In this document: piece after piece, positions 36,436 to 46,248 of the stretch | How the letters are laid out: each line of letters opens with the position of its first letter | How positions within the stretch are numbered: position 1 is the stretch's first letter | Assembly: GCA_014379345.1 (NCBI GenBank) | Contig: JACMLY010000137.1 | Location: forward strand, 1 to 64,000 | Reading direction: 5' to 3' | Length of the DNA stretch: 64,000 nucleotides | Source: Chitinophagaceae bacterium | GTDB taxonomy: Bacteria; Bacteroidota; Bacteroidia; Chitinophagales; Chitinophagaceae | The notes under the pieces: generated by a model | Told to the model about the DNA's origin: nothing | Database searches by the model: none | The model's input: only the letters and a program-made list of their open reading frames with translations | Translations under genes and position numbers: made by a program

Positions 36436-37755
36436 ATGAAATTTTCAATTATTTTTTTCAGATACAAAACCCTTTTGATGGTATCCGCAATTTGTTTGAT
36501 GTGGACAGCCTGCAGTGTTGATACGATTTTGGATCCCAACAATCCAAGTGCCGACGGTATCATTCAAAACGCTTCCCTGGGTGAAATTCAAAACCTGGTT
36601 GATGGAACCGAGTCATCTATGCGTGATAATCTCAATAATTATTTTGATGGTGTGAATGTTATCGGGAGGGAGTATTATCGTTTTTCAACCTCCGATCCAC
36701 GATTCACTTCCGATCTTCTCGGCAAAGCAAGTGCTGTTTTGGACAACAACACGTTTTACACTACTAATCCTTTTGCTGCCAGGTACCGGGCTGTGAAAAA
36801 TACAAATATCTTGATTGATGCCCTGACCAATACGAAAGCGACGATATCAGATGCGCAGCGAAAAGCGGCGATTGGTTATGCAAAAACACTACAGGCCCAC
36901 GAATTGCTGATGGTGCTGAATGAGCAGTATGCAAACGGCATCAGGGTGGATGTAAAAGACCCTGCCAAGCTAGGACCATTTTTGACCAAGGATGAATCGT
37001 TAACCGCTATTGTAGCCCTATTAAACGAGGCCAATATCGACCTGAAAGGAAACGCAGCTTTGCTTCCTTTCAGCAGCACTATTTATGGAGGTGATGGCAA
37101 CACTTTTTCCAAATTCAACAGGGCAGTGGCAGCAAGGGCATATGTGTACAAAAAAGATTGGGCAGCTGCTAATACGGCGCTTACGGAGTCTTTTTTTGAA
37201 CTAACAGGCGATCTTAATAAGGGGGCATTTTATATTTTCTCCACAGCAGGAGGCGATCAGCTGAATCCTTTGTATTATCCTCAAAATTCAAGTGGGGAAA
37301 CCAGGGTTGCACATCCGTCTTTTGTAACCAATGCGGAAGCCGGCGATAACCGCCTGAATAAAGTTTCTCTCCGGGCATCTGCAGAGTTCCAGGATGGATT
37401 ATCGAGCACCTATGATTTTTTTGTGTATAAGACCAATGCTGATAAAATTCCTATTATCAGGAACGAAGAACTCATTCTTCTGTATGCCGAAGTGCAGGCC
37501 CAGTTAAATCAGAACGTTAACGCAGTAACAGCTATCAACAGGATACGTGTATCTGCAAATCTGCCGGTTTACAGTGGTGCAGTTACCCAGGCTGCATTAA
37601 TTAATGAAATCCTTAAACAGCGCCTGTATTCACTGTATGGTGAAGGGCATCGCTGGATTGATTTGCGCCGCTATGATCGTTTGGTGCAGTTGCCGATCGA
37701 TAGAACAGGCGATGATGTGTGGACGGAATTTCCCCGACCCGCTACGGAGCAATAA
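36436..37755 (+). CDS. SusD/RagB-type surface lipoprotein
   Basis: The 439-residue protein has a lipoprotein signal with MWTAC as lipobox (Cys at about 29), TPR-like helical pairs ('RYRAVKNTNILIDALTN', 'AKTLQAHELLMVLNEQYANGI') and the C-terminal SusD signature 'INRIRVSANLPVYSG...LINEILKQRLYSLYGEGHRWIDLRRYDRL'. It caps the SusC barrel and binds substrate at the cell surface. It lies 30 bp after the SusC gene, forming a two-gene operon that ends at the long inverted repeat downstream. Confidence 0.93.
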   Translation: MKFSIIFFRYKTLLMVSAICLMWTACSVDTILDPNNPSADGIIQNASLGEIQNLVDGTESSMRDNLNNYFDGVNVIGREYYRFSTSDPRFTSDLLGKASAVLDNNTFYTTNPFAARYRAVKNTNILIDALTNTKATISDAQRKAAIGYAKTLQAHELLMVLNEQYANGIRVDVKDPAKLGPFLTKDESLTAIVALLNEANIDLKGNAALLPFSSTIYGGDGNTFSKFNRAVAARAYVYKKDWAAANTALTESFFELTGDLNKGAFYIFSTAGGDQLNPLYYPQNSSGETRVAHPSFVTNAEAGDNRLNKVSLRASAEFQDGLSSTYDFFVYKTNADKIPIIRNEELILLYAEVQAQLNQNVNAVTAINRIRVSANLPVYSGAVTQAALINEILKQRLYSLYGEGHRWIDLRRYDRLVQLPIDRTGDDVWTEFPRPATEQ

Positions 37756-37771
37756 ACTGCAAATAAAAAAT

Positions 37772-37900
37772 AGGCTGTCTCGAAAGCTTTATTTGCAACA
37801 AGGCACAAAGACACGAAGTAAATGAATGTTGACGTTCAATCTTCGTGTCTTAGCGCCTTCGTGGCAATCAAATCATCGCTTTTAAGACAGCCTCTTTTTT
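37772..37900 (+). terminator. Long nested inverted repeat with a T-run, terminator of the SusCD operon
   Basis: AGGCTGTCT (37772-37780) pairs with AGACAGCCT (37885-37893), followed by a T-rich tail. Inside, AGACACGAAG (37809-37818) pairs exactly with CTTCGTGTCT (37841-37850). The inner part contains TGTCTTAGCGCCTTCGTGGCAA (37845-37866), which recurs with two changes at 57001-57022. So a mobile-like palindromic repeat appears to sit within or form the terminator. Confidence 0.55.
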
Positions 37901-37925
37901 ATTTTCCTCTTTTGTTCTGTTAACC

Positions 37926-37933
37926 TATTTTTG
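37926..37933 (+). promoter_or_regulatory. Candidate -7 box of purA
   Basis: TATTTTTG fits TAnnTTTG exactly and lies 35 bp before the purA ATG. No clear TTTG is found at the ideal -33 spacing. Confidence 0.4.
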
Positions 37934-37968
37934 CCGCGCTTCTCAAAAAGACAATCAAACTAATTTCA

Positions 37969-39234
37969 ATGGTCGATGTTATTTTAGGTCTTCAATGGGG
38001 TGATGAAGGAAAAGGAAAAATTGTTGATTATTTTGCTCCCAGGTATGATGTGATCGCCCGATTTCAGGGAGGGCCTAATGCCGGTCATACGTTATATGTT
38101 CAGGATAAAAAAGTAGTGTTGCACCAGATCCCCTCCGGGATTTTCCATGAGAATACTATCAATCTTATTGGGAATGGGGTGGTGTTGGACCCCATCACAC
38201 TCAGAAAAGAATGTGAAACTGTTGCCTCTTTCGGAATTGATTATAAAAAGAACCTCTTCATTGCACAAAGGGCACATATTATTCTGCCTACTCACAGGGC
38301 TCTTGATAAAGCGTCGGAACTATCAAAGGGAAATGATAAGATCGGTTCTACCCTTAAGGGGATCAGCCCGGCATATATGGACAAAACCGGCAGAAATGGG
38401 ATCCGCATGGGCGATTTGCTGGATAAAACCTTCACTACCCAGTACATTAAACTCCGGTTAAAACATCAGCGGCTGCTCGATAGTTTAAATTTCCAGGAAG
38501 ACATATTGAAGTGGGAGGAAGAGTTTTTAGATGCGATTGATTTTATGCGTGAATTCAATATCGTTAATGGAGAATATTTTATCAACGATAAAATTCAACA
38601 GGGAAAAAAGGTGCTGGCCGAAGGCGCCCAGGGAAGCATGCTTGATGTGGATTTCGGCACATTTCCTTTCGTTACATCCTCCAATACTATTTCTGCAGGC
38701 GTGTGCACCGGCCTCGGCATTGCGCCGCAAAAAATTAAAGAGGTCATGGGTGTAACAAAGGCCTATTGCACCAGGGTTGGCAGCGGACCCTTTCCATCGG
38801 AATTACACGATGAAACCGGAGAAGAATTGAGAAAAATAGGACAGGAGTTTGGCGCAACCACCGGCAGGCCCAGAAGATGTGGGTGGATAGACCTGGTATC
38901 CTTGAGATTTGCCTGTATGATCAACGGCGTAACAAAGCTTATTATGACCAAGGCAGATGTTTTGGATGCATTTCATGAGTTAAAACTATGCAGAGAATAT
39001 ATTGTAGATAATAAAAAAACGACTGAAGTCCCTTATCAAATGACCAAGGTTTCGATAGAGCCGGTTTGGCAGTCATTTAAGGGGTGGAAGAAAGATATTA
39101 CTTCAATAAGGGATCAGTCGGCTTTGCCCGTGGAGATGGTGGAATATGTGCAGTTTATAGACCAGTATCTGGGTGTAAAGATTAAATATATTTCTAATGG
39201 ACCGGGCAGAGATCAGTTAATTAAAATTGACTAA
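37969..39234 (+). CDS. purA: Adenylosuccinate synthetase PurA
   Basis: The 421-residue protein begins with the GTP-binding loop GLQWGDEGKGKIVD (6-19) that holds the catalytic Asp. GPNAGHTLYV contains the catalytic His, and further motifs are 'IGSTLKGISPAYMDKTGRNG', 'EGAQGSMLDVDFGTFPFVTSSNT' and 'TTGRPRRCGWIDLVSLRFA'. It joins IMP and aspartate with GTP in the first step towards AMP. Length and motifs are standard. It appears to be transcribed separately from the SusCD genes. Confidence 0.96.
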   Translation: MVDVILGLQWGDEGKGKIVDYFAPRYDVIARFQGGPNAGHTLYVQDKKVVLHQIPSGIFHENTINLIGNGVVLDPITLRKECETVASFGIDYKKNLFIAQRAHIILPTHRALDKASELSKGNDKIGSTLKGISPAYMDKTGRNGIRMGDLLDKTFTTQYIKLRLKHQRLLDSLNFQEDILKWEEEFLDAIDFMREFNIVNGEYFINDKIQQGKKVLAEGAQGSMLDVDFGTFPFVTSSNTISAGVCTGLGIAPQKIKEVMGVTKAYCTRVGSGPFPSELHDETGEELRKIGQEFGATTGRPRRCGWIDLVSLRFACMINGVTKLIMTKADVLDAFHELKLCREYIVDNKKTTEVPYQMTKVSIEPVWQSFKGWKKDITSIRDQSALPVEMVEYVQFIDQYLGVKIKYISNGPGRDQLIKID

Positions 39235-39336
39235 AAAGCAATATCTTTTCAAACCAGTATGTAGAAAATATATTTTCAAAAAAGTTTGGTCAATTAAAAA
39301 GTTCGCTGAAATTTTACAACTCAATCTTACCAAGCC

Positions 39337-39783
39337 ATGGCTGCAAAATCTGAAAAAAATACCGGCGGAAAATCTGCCCCGAAACCATCTAAGGAAACTC
39401 CTAAGAAAACGTCTTCAAAATCAAAAAAAGAATTAGAAGAAAACGAGGATGAGGATGAAGACCTTGAGGATGAAACCGACACTCCTAAAGGTGAAATAAA
39501 GAAAACTGCAAAAACTTCCGGTAAAAAAGGGAAAGAGGATGAGGAAGAGGATGATGACGCCGAAGAAGTTGACGAAGTGGATGATTGGGATAAACCTGAA
39601 GAAGAAGAGGAATGGGATCCGGACTTTGAAGAATTTGATTTGCCGAAATCAAAAGTAAAGAAAGCCGGTACCGGTGTTAAAAAAGGAAAAGGGGATGAGG
39701 ATGAACTCGGCATTGATGAGGAATTCAAGGACCTTGATCTTTTTAATGACGCGGGAATCGATGAGGAAGAAGATGATTTTTAA
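39337..39783 (+). CDS. Low-complexity acidic/lysine-rich protein
   Basis: The 148-residue protein has a lysine/serine/proline-rich N-terminus (AAKSEKNTGGKSAPKPSKET) followed by alternating acidic blocks (EENEDEDEDLEDE, EDEEEDDDAEEVDEVDD) and Lys patches, ending EEDDF. It is almost certainly disordered. Proteins of this kind, charged at both ends, may act as histone-like or RNA-polymerase-associated modulators, but no family can be named. It lies between purA and pabB, with gaps of 102 and 32 bp. The frame has normal codon texture and a good ATG, so it is probably real. Confidence 0.68.
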   Translation: MAAKSEKNTGGKSAPKPSKETPKKTSSKSKKELEENEDEDEDLEDETDTPKGEIKKTAKTSGKKGKEDEEEDDDAEEVDEVDDWDKPEEEEEWDPDFEEFDLPKSKVKKAGTGVKKGKGDEDELGIDEEFKDLDLFNDAGIDEEEDDF

Positions 39784-39815
39784 TGCGCTAATGGCTATTT
39801 ATCTTTAATTATAAA

Positions 39816-41114
39816 GTGACGCGAAGTTTTACTTCATTTCCACTGATAAATTTTCAGGAAACAAAATTGAAAATGTTGAATTGGGCGAACCAGTTCAACA
39901 TTTGTTGTTTATTGGACAATCACCACTACAACTTTTCGCATCACCGTTATGAATGCATCGTTGCTGCCGGAGACCTGCGATCGGTCGAAGCTCACTCAGG
40001 AGAAGCTTTTAAAAAGCTTCAGTCATTTATTGACTGCGAAAGTGATTGGATATTCGGACACCTCTCATACGATCTTAAGAACGAAATTGAATCCCTTCAC
40101 TCCAATGGTTACGATGGGATCCAGTTCCCGGATTTATTTTTCTTTGTTCCGAAGATCATTCTTCAACTGGACGAGCATACATTAACGGTGGGATCACTCA
40201 ACGATGATCATATACTGATTCATCAACAGGTAATGAATTGCGATGGAAAGCCTTTCTCGTCTCCCAAAAAAGTGGCAGTAAAATCAAAAATCAGCAGGAA
40301 GAAATATATTGATACGATTAATCAATTGAAACGGCATATTCTTCGCGGCGATTGCTATGAAATAAATTTTTGCCAGGAGTTCTATGCTGAAGATACTTCG
40401 ATAGACCCTATCAGTACATATCTTTCGTTAAGTGATGCTTCTCCAAATCCTTATTCTGCTTTTTACAAGTTAAATGATAAGTTTCTTTTGTGCGCAAGCC
40501 CTGAAAGATACCTGGAAAAAACAGGCTTTACTATCATTTCACAGCCGATTAAGGGAACATGGCAACGAAGCATTAATAACAATGAGGAAGACGAATTAAA
40601 CAAAAACTTATTATCAACCAGCGCAAAGGATAAGTCGGAAAATGTAATGGTTGTTGATCTGGTCCGGAATGATCTGTCAAAAGTATGCGAGGAAGGTTCA
40701 GTGAAAGTCGATGAACTTTTTGGTGTTTATAAATTTCCGCAGTTGTACCAGATGATCTCTACAATAAGTGGCAGACTGAATCCCGGTATGAGCATTACGG
40801 AAATCATGAAGGCCACCTTTCCGATGGGATCGATGACGGGCGCGCCAAAGAAAAAAGTAATGGAATTAATCGAACAGTACGAAGTGACCAGGCGTGGAAT
40901 ATTTTCGGGTGCGGTTGGATATATTTCGCCGGAAAAAGATTTTGATTTTAATGTTGTGATCCGGAGTATTATGTACAATGCATCCAATCGATATCTATCT
41001 TACCAGGCAGGCTCAGCCATCACCTTTTATAGCGATGCTGAAAAAGAGTACAATGAATGTCTTTTAAAAGCAATGGCCATAAAAAAAGTATTGGCGGGTG
41101 ACCAATACTTTTAA
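39816..41114 (+). CDS. pabB: Aminodeoxychorismate synthase component I / anthranilate synthase I family
   Basis: The 432-residue protein has the chorismate-binding fold: 'LKRHILRGDCYEINFCQEF', 'ASPERYL', 'ISQPIKGTWQR', 'NVMVVDLVRNDLSKVCEEGSVKV', 'GSMTGAPKKKVMELIEQYE', 'RRGIFSGAVGYISP' and 'AGSAITFYSDAEKEYNECLLKA'. PIKGT suits PabB (folate p-aminobenzoate branch). The start chosen is the GTG at 39816, because 'MTRSFTSFPL' looks like the usual N-terminus of this family in Bacteroidota; the ATG at 39873 is the alternative. No pabA or pabC is adjacent. Confidence 0.85.
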   Translation: MTRSFTSFPLINFQETKLKMLNWANQFNICCLLDNHHYNFSHHRYECIVAAGDLRSVEAHSGEAFKKLQSFIDCESDWIFGHLSYDLKNEIESLHSNGYDGIQFPDLFFFVPKIILQLDEHTLTVGSLNDDHILIHQQVMNCDGKPFSSPKKVAVKSKISRKKYIDTINQLKRHILRGDCYEINFCQEFYAEDTSIDPISTYLSLSDASPNPYSAFYKLNDKFLLCASPERYLEKTGFTIISQPIKGTWQRSINNNEEDELNKNLLSTSAKDKSENVMVVDLVRNDLSKVCEEGSVKVDELFGVYKFPQLYQMISTISGRLNPGMSITEIMKATFPMGSMTGAPKKKVMELIEQYEVTRRGIFSGAVGYISPEKDFDFNVVIRSIMYNASNRYLSYQAGSAITFYSDAEKEYNECLLKAMAIKKVLAGDQYF

Positions 41115-41132
41115 AAAAATCCAATACTATAT

Positions 41133-42242
41133 TTATTTCTTCTGATTGTTAACTACGGGAGTGGAAACGATATCGCCACGCAGCAATAACTGAACTGATT
41201 CATTCAGTATCTGGTATTTGTTTGCACTAAACATGTCCATTTTATCAATAGGCAATTTGAGATCATACGTATTTTCAGGAGTCGCTATTAATTTATCGAA
41301 ATGAGGATTATACCTGTTAAAATCGGTAATGTCCATCAGGATGATTTTCGCTATTACAGCAGAATGATATTTGCCCGATATCGTGATGGTTTTAGCCGCG
41401 TTCAACTCGTCGGCCGATAGTTTGCGGATCAACAAAGCGCTGACGCCAATTTGTTCAGAAGCCTCAGCCTTTGTTAAAGTAGTGACACCACCCTGTCCTT
41501 CAAATATATAATGTGTGCCTATAAATTTTTTAACGTGATTTCTCGACTCGGCCGGCAAGTAATACTGCAGATCCCAGAAATTCCTGCTCTTACTTTTCTT
41601 AATAGCGCTGTACACATTTCCAGGGCCTCCATTGTAAGCCGCGATCACCAGTAACCAATCCCCAAACTCTAAAAAAAGACTTTTCAGGTATTTGGCCGCT
41701 GCATGGGTACTTTTAAAATAGTCCCTGCGGTCGTCCCTTGTGCGTGTAACTTTTAAACCGTAGCCTTTCGCGGTTTCAGGCATAAACTGCCATGGTCCCA
41801 CCGCGCCCGCCCAGGAAACAGCTCCCGTTTTTAATTTCGATTCAATGACCGCCAGATATTTTAATTCCGTTGGCAATCCGTAATTCGCCAGGATATTATC
41901 CATCAAATTGAAATAGGGAAGGCCCCAATCTTTAATTTTTATAAGATTATTGGTGTTCTTGCCCATATAATCCTGAACAAAACTCAATGCCCTGGGATTG
42001 AGTCGAACGCCATTATCGGATGAAGCATCGAATATTTGAGAAAGCCCATTTTTCAGGTTCGCCGAATCAGATTTCGATTTGGCGGGTGACTGTATGGTAT
42101 CGTTCAGGAATGTATTGGTTTGTGACCCTGTTGTCTTTGTTGCAGCAGAAGACTTTTTAGGTTTTTTCCCATCGCCTGCTGTGACAAATGACATTAAAGT
42201 CACGCATAAAAAACCGGCAACAAATAATAGTTTTTGTTTCAT
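41133..42242 (-). CDS. Periplasmic lytic transglycosylase (SLT/MltD-like)
   Basis: Starting at the ATG at 42242, the protein has a signal peptide (LLFVAGFLCVTLMSFVTAG), a Ser/Thr/Lys-rich linker and an SLT domain with the catalytic Glu in IESKL, GPWQFMP and AAYNGGPGNV. A tail of about 110 residues resembles the region between SLT and LysM in MltD but lacks a full LysM. It trims peptidoglycan strands. Unlike the SLT protein near 3 kb it has no TraM-like tail, which helps to set that one apart. It converges on pabB with an 18-bp gap. Confidence 0.85.
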   Translation of the reverse strand: MKQKLLFVAGFLCVTLMSFVTAGDGKKPKKSSAATKTTGSQTNTFLNDTIQSPAKSKSDSANLKNGLSQIFDASSDNGVRLNPRALSFVQDYMGKNTNNLIKIKDWGLPYFNLMDNILANYGLPTELKYLAVIESKLKTGAVSWAGAVGPWQFMPETAKGYGLKVTRTRDDRRDYFKSTHAAAKYLKSLFLEFGDWLLVIAAYNGGPGNVYSAIKKSKSRNFWDLQYYLPAESRNHVKKFIGTHYIFEGQGGVTTLTKAEASEQIGVSALLIRKLSADELNAAKTITISGKYHSAVIAKIILMDITDFNRYNPHFDKLIATPENTYDLKLPIDKMDMFSANKYQILNESVQLLLRGDIVSTPVVNNQKK

Positions 42243-42341
42243 ACTCTTTTTGTTGGTACAGTAATACTGACCTGTGGATTGGATTCCGAAAAAGAGTTTT
42301 GATAGGATAAAGGGCAAGAGTGATAAGTGATCCGGGGTCGT

Positions 42342-43802
42342 TTAGTTTAGGTTCTTCAAATCCGGAGACTTATATTGTTCTATCCAATAGTTGGATAACT
42401 GCAGCAAAGATAACTCGCAAAAATGGTTGGTCATAACCTGCAGCCCGTATGGTAAGCCATTTTTGTGCCAAAAAAGCGGGATAGAAATGGAAGGAGTACC
42501 AATAAGATTTGAAAAAACTGTAAAAATGTCAGCCAGATACATGGCAATAGGATCATCCAGTTTTTCTCCGATCGAAAATGCCGTTGATGGGGCCGTGGGA
42601 AGAATTAAAGCATCGAAATCGTTGAAGATGAGTTTGATCTTTTCCTTTAGCAATTGCCTGACGTGCTGGGCTTTTGTAAAATAGGCCTCATAGTAACCGG
42701 CACTCAGGACAAAAGTTCCCAGCATGATCCGTCGTTTAACTTCTTTACCGAATCCGTTGGACCGGGTGCGACAATAAAGGTCTGTTAAATCTGTTTTTTT
42801 ATCCACATTTCGAAATCCGTACCTGATCCCATCAAATCGAGACAGGTTCGAAGACGCTTCAGCAGTTGTTAAGATATAATAGGCGGGAACAATATAATCG
42901 AGAAATTCGAAGTCAATAGCCTCAACGGTATGTCCATGTTTTTTTTGGGTTTCGATAAATCCATACATCGAAGCCTGAATATCCTTATCCAAAGCGGGGC
43001 TTTGGAATGCTTCTTTAAGATAACCGATCCGTAAAGGCTTTGAAAATGAAGGTTGCAAGGCATGGTAATCATCAATGGCCTGCCCGGAAACAGTACTGTC
43101 GAATTCATCTTTTCCGGCAATTATTTTCAATAATATCGCAATATCAACTACATTTTTACCAAATATTCCGATCTGATCAAAGGAAGATGCATAGGCAATA
43201 AGGCCATATCTCGAGATTCGTCCGTAGGTAGGTTTTAAGCCAATGATCCCACAAAAATCCGCCGGTTGTCTTACTGAGCCACCAGTATCACTTCCCAGAC
43301 TGATCATGCAAAGTTCAGCCTGTACAGCAACGGCGGAGCCTCCTGATGATCCGCCGGGCACTTTTGTTTCATCCAACGCATTTAAAACACGTCCATACAC
43401 CGAGTTTTCGTTGGTTGAGCCCATGGCAAATTCATCACAATTGGTATGGCCGATAATAATTGCATCCTCAGCTAACAGTCTTTCAACCGCGGTAGCATTG
43501 TACACGGAAACAAAATTCTTTAAAATACCAGAGGCTGCGGTGACAGGATGATCCTTATAACAAATAACATCTTTCAAAGCAATAACTACTCCATGCAATT
43601 TTTTTATTGTATTACCAGCTGTCCGATGCTCATCCAGATAGCGGGCTTTCTCCAATGCTTCTTCTCCATACACCTGGGTGAAAGCATTGAGATGCTTTTT
43701 GTCTTTGATCTTAGATAAATAGAAAATAACGGCATCCACACAGGAAGTAGTGCCGTTCAATAAATCAGAATGGTATTGTGGTATTGTCTCGTAGCTAAAC
43801 AA
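42342..43802 (-). CDS. gatA: Glutamyl-tRNA(Gln) amidotransferase subunit A
   Basis: The 486-residue protein has the amidase-signature triad region: Lys in GVVIALKDVI, the cis-Ser and nucleophile Ser in PGGSSGGSAVAV and SLGSDTGGSVRQPA, then FCGIIGLKPTYGRISRYG. The GatA-typical 'SSFDQIGIFGKNV' and 'SNLSRFDGIRYG' set it apart from other amidases. It releases ammonia from glutamine to convert Glu-tRNA(Gln) to Gln-tRNA(Gln) within GatCAB. gatB and gatC are not in the window. Confidence 0.93.
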   Translation of the reverse strand: MFSYETIPQYHSDLLNGTTSCVDAVIFYLSKIKDKKHLNAFTQVYGEEALEKARYLDEHRTAGNTIKKLHGVVIALKDVICYKDHPVTAASGILKNFVSVYNATAVERLLAEDAIIIGHTNCDEFAMGSTNENSVYGRVLNALDETKVPGGSSGGSAVAVQAELCMISLGSDTGGSVRQPADFCGIIGLKPTYGRISRYGLIAYASSFDQIGIFGKNVVDIAILLKIIAGKDEFDSTVSGQAIDDYHALQPSFSKPLRIGYLKEAFQSPALDKDIQASMYGFIETQKKHGHTVEAIDFEFLDYIVPAYYILTTAEASSNLSRFDGIRYGFRNVDKKTDLTDLYCRTRSNGFGKEVKRRIMLGTFVLSAGYYEAYFTKAQHVRQLLKEKIKLIFNDFDALILPTAPSTAFSIGEKLDDPIAMYLADIFTVFSNLIGTPSISIPLFWHKNGLPYGLQVMTNHFCELSLLQLSNYWIEQYKSPDLKNLN

Positions 43803-43858
43803 ATCATCATCCGCTTTATATTAAAGCGATTCAGTTAGTTCATTGCAGAATGATACAA

Positions 43859-44101
43859 TTACGGTTGAGTAGAAGAAGTAGAAGCTGTAGCTTGTTTCTC
43901 TTTGTCAGACATGCCTTCTTCAATTTCTTTTTTCACATTGCTTTTTGCATCATTGAACTCGCGTATACCCTTACCGATACCACGCATGAATTCAGGGATT
44001 TTGCGACCACCAAAAAGAATCAATACCGCAAGGACGATAAGAATCCATTCAGTACCTCCCGGCATGGATATCATCAGCAGATTATTGGAATTAAGTAACA
44101 T
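43859..44101 (-). CDS. tatA: Twin-arginine translocase subunit TatA/E
   Basis: The 80-residue protein has the TatA plan: a membrane helix with WILIVLAVLILFGG, the FGGRKIPE hinge, an amphipathic helix (FMRGIGKGIREFNDAKSNVKKEI) and a polar tail rich in Ser/Thr. It forms the translocation pore of the Tat pathway, which exports folded proteins. The ATG at 44101 is used; a later ATG (MISMPGG) is possible. It lies 56 bp before gatA on the same strand. A possible Tat substrate, the DUF1501 protein, is at 60170. Confidence 0.9.
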   Translation of the reverse strand: MLLNSNNLLMISMPGGTEWILIVLAVLILFGGRKIPEFMRGIGKGIREFNDAKSNVKKEIEEGMSDKEKQATASTSSTQP

Positions 44102-44197
44102 AATAAATATTTATTTTAGGAAATACGAAATTAGTTCTTTTTCGGATGTATAACTTGTGTTAAACGATTGCCAGGGTTAAATATTTCAGAAGGGCAA

Positions 44198-44228
44198 TAA
44201 AAAAGCGGAAGTCTACATGCTTCCGCTT
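44198..44228 (-). terminator. Intrinsic terminator behind rplS
   Basis: Read on the minus strand, AAGCGGAAG and CTTCCGCTT (44220-44228 and 44203-44211 on the plus strand) form a 9-bp stem with an 8-nt loop, followed by a U-run from the A-run at 44198-44204. It lies 20 bp after the rplS stop. Confidence 0.75.
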
Positions 44229-44247
44229 AAATATCGGTAATGAATCA

Positions 44248-44616
44248 TTAATTAACCTCGGCTGTAGCCATTCTTTTTTCTTTGATCCTTGCGCTTTTAC
44301 CACTGCGACTACGTTGGAAATATAGTTTAGCTCTGCGCACCCTTCCATTCTTATTCACTTCAATGGAATCGATATTGGGAGAGTATAAAGGAAAAGTTCG
44401 CTCTACTCCGATGCTGTCAGAGATTTTTCTAACTGTAAAGCTCGCTGTATGTCCTGAACCCTGTCTTTTTATTACATCTCCACGAAAACTCTGGATACGT
44501 TCTTTACCACCTTCAACGATCTTATAGTTGACGGTTATATTATCACCTGCCTTAAAATTTGGAAATTCTTTCTGGCCGGTTAACTGCTCGTGTACAAATT
44601 GAACTGCTGCGTTCAT
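44248..44616 (-). CDS. rplS: 50S ribosomal protein L19
   Basis: The 122-residue protein matches L19: '[38 protein letters not shown]', 'TFTVRKIS...[18 protein letters not shown]' and '[20 protein letters not shown]'. It stabilises the interface between ribosomal subunits. It is slightly longer than the usual 115 residues at the C-terminus. It appears to be transcribed alone, with its own promoter box and terminator. Confidence 0.96.
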   Translation of the reverse strand: MNAAVQFVHEQLTGQKEFPNFKAGDNITVNYKIVEGGKERIQSFRGDVIKRQGSGHTASFTVRKISDSIGVERTFPLYSPNIDSIEVNKNGRVRRAKLYFQRSRSGKSARIKEKRMATAEVN

Positions 44617-44635
44617 GACTGAAATTTTAGGGAGG

Positions 44636-44643
44636 CAAAGGTA
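44636..44643 (-). promoter_or_regulatory. Candidate -7 box of rplS
   Basis: On the minus strand TACCTTTG fits TAnnTTTG exactly, 19 bp before the rplS ATG. Confidence 0.45.
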
Positions 44644-44682
44644 ATAGAAAATATCGGATTTCGGATTTAAGAGATAGTTTTT

Positions 44683-46248
44683 TTATCTCGCTACATTCAC
44701 TGCCCTCTTTTCCCGGATCACCGTGACTTTGATCTGTCCTGGAAAAGTCATCTCAGTTTGAATTTTTTGAGCGATTTCAAAAGATAATTTATCAGAATCA
44801 GCATCGGTAACTTTATCGGCTTCCACAATTACACGCAACTCACGGCCTGCCTGAATAGCATAAGCCTTTTCTACACCCTGGTAAGCAAGAGCAAGATTCT
44901 CAAGATCCTTGATACGTTGTAAATATTGCTGCATAATTTCCCTGCGTGCGCCGGGACGGGCGCCGCTGATCGCATCGCATGCCTGTACAACAGGAGAAAT
45001 TACGTACTGCATTTCCATTTCATCATGGTGAGCTCCGATGGCATTCACAACTGCCGGGTTTTCTCCAAATTTCTCAGCCAGCTTTGCACCAAGCAGGGCA
45101 TGGCTTAATTCTGTTTCTTCATCGGGAACCTTACCGATATCATGCAGCAGGCCAGCTCTTTTAGCCAGTTTGGGATTCATACCCAATTCTGCAGCCATTA
45201 TGCCACAGAGGTTAGCTACCTCACGGCTATGCATCAATAAATTTTGACCGTACGAGGATCTGAACCTCATTTTTCCAACAATCCTTACAAGTTCTTTATG
45301 CAGGCCGTGTATCCCCAGTTCGATAACCGTTCTTTCTCCGATTTCGACTATCTGCTCCTCAATCTGTTTGCGGGTCTTTTCCACCACTTCCTCGATCCGT
45401 GCAGGATGGATACGTCCATCAGACACAAGCCTTTGCAAACTCAGCCGGGCAATTTCCCTGCGTAGAGGGTCAAATGATGAAAGTATGATCGCTTCCGGCG
45501 TATCATCAACGATCAGGTCAACGCCTGTAGCAGCTTCGATAGCGCGGATATTCCGGCCTTCGCGTCCAATGATCTGTCCTTTTATTTCGTCACTTTCCAG
45601 GTTAAATACAGTAATGGCATTTTCAATGGCCTGCTCAGCTGCGGTGCGTTGAATACTTTGAATAATAATCTTACGGGCTTCTTTATTGGCCTTTTGCTTG
45701 GCATCATCGATGATCTCCTGTTGAATGGACAGAGCCTGTGTATGGGCTTCCTGTTTCAGGCTTTCCACCAATTGGATCTTTGCCTCTTCAGCGGTTAAAC
45801 CGGCGATTTTTTCTAATCGCCTGATATGTTCTTCCTGGTGCTTCTCCAGTTCGGTGCGTTTATGGTTAACTACTTCGATCTGTCGACTCAGATTGTCCTT
45901 AATGGCGTCATTTTCCTTCACCTGTTTTTCCAATTGCTCGAGCCGTTGGTTCACAGATTGCTCTTTTTGCCTGGCGCGGTTCTCGTTATCACTCAGTTTC
46001 CTGTTCCTTTCAAATACTTCCTTGTCATGCTCGGCCTTCATTTGAACAAACCGCTCTTTTGCTTCCAGTATTTTCTCTTTTTTAAGGTTTTCAGAACTGC
46101 TCTGGGCATCATTCAGGATTTTTTGAGCTTGTTGTTCCGCTTCTTCAACCTTCCGTTGTGTATTTTTTGCGAAGAGGAACTTACCCGCTATTATGCCGAT
46201 CAGTAACGCGATACCACCAATTATATAAGTTAACATATTCGGTTCCAT
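44683..46248 (-). CDS. rny: Ribonuclease Y
   Basis: The 521-residue protein has an N-terminal membrane helix ([21 protein letters not shown]), a long coiled coil up to about residue 200, a KH domain with [24 protein letters not shown], and an HD domain with [16 protein letters not shown] and GLLHDIGK. It is the membrane-bound endoribonuclease that starts mRNA decay in many bacteria. Length and motifs are standard. It lies in the conserved neighbourhood with zapA and pheT, here split by a plus-strand gene. Confidence 0.95.
   Translation of the reverse strand: MEPNMLTYIIGGIALLIGIIAGKFLFAKNTQRKVEEAEQQAQKILNDAQSSSENLKKEKILEAKERFVQMKAEHDKEVFERNRKLSDNENRARQKEQSVNQRLEQLEKQVKENDAIKDNLSRQIEVVNHKRTELEKHQEEHIRRLEKIAGLTAEEAKIQLVESLKQEAHTQALSIQQEIIDDAKQKANKEARKIIIQSIQRTAAEQAIENAITVFNLESDEIKGQIIGREGRNIRAIEAATGVDLIVDDTPEAIILSSFDPLRREIARLSLQRLVSDGRIHPARIEEVVEKTRKQIEEQIVEIGERTVIELGIHGLHKELVRIVGKMRFRSSYGQNLLMHSREVANLCGIMAAELGMNPKLAKRAGLLHDIGKVPDEETELSHALLGAKLAEKFGENPAVVNAIGAHHDEMEMQYVISPVVQACDAISGARPGARREIMQQYLQRIKDLENLALAYQGVEKAYAIQAGRELRVIVEADKVTDADSDKLSFEIAQKIQTEMTFPGQIKVTVIREKRAVNVAR

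Noticed and set aside
41133..42242. The second lytic transglycosylase as another T6SS part
   Set aside because: It is far from the T6SS, has a normal signal peptide and MltD-like layout, and sits among housekeeping genes.
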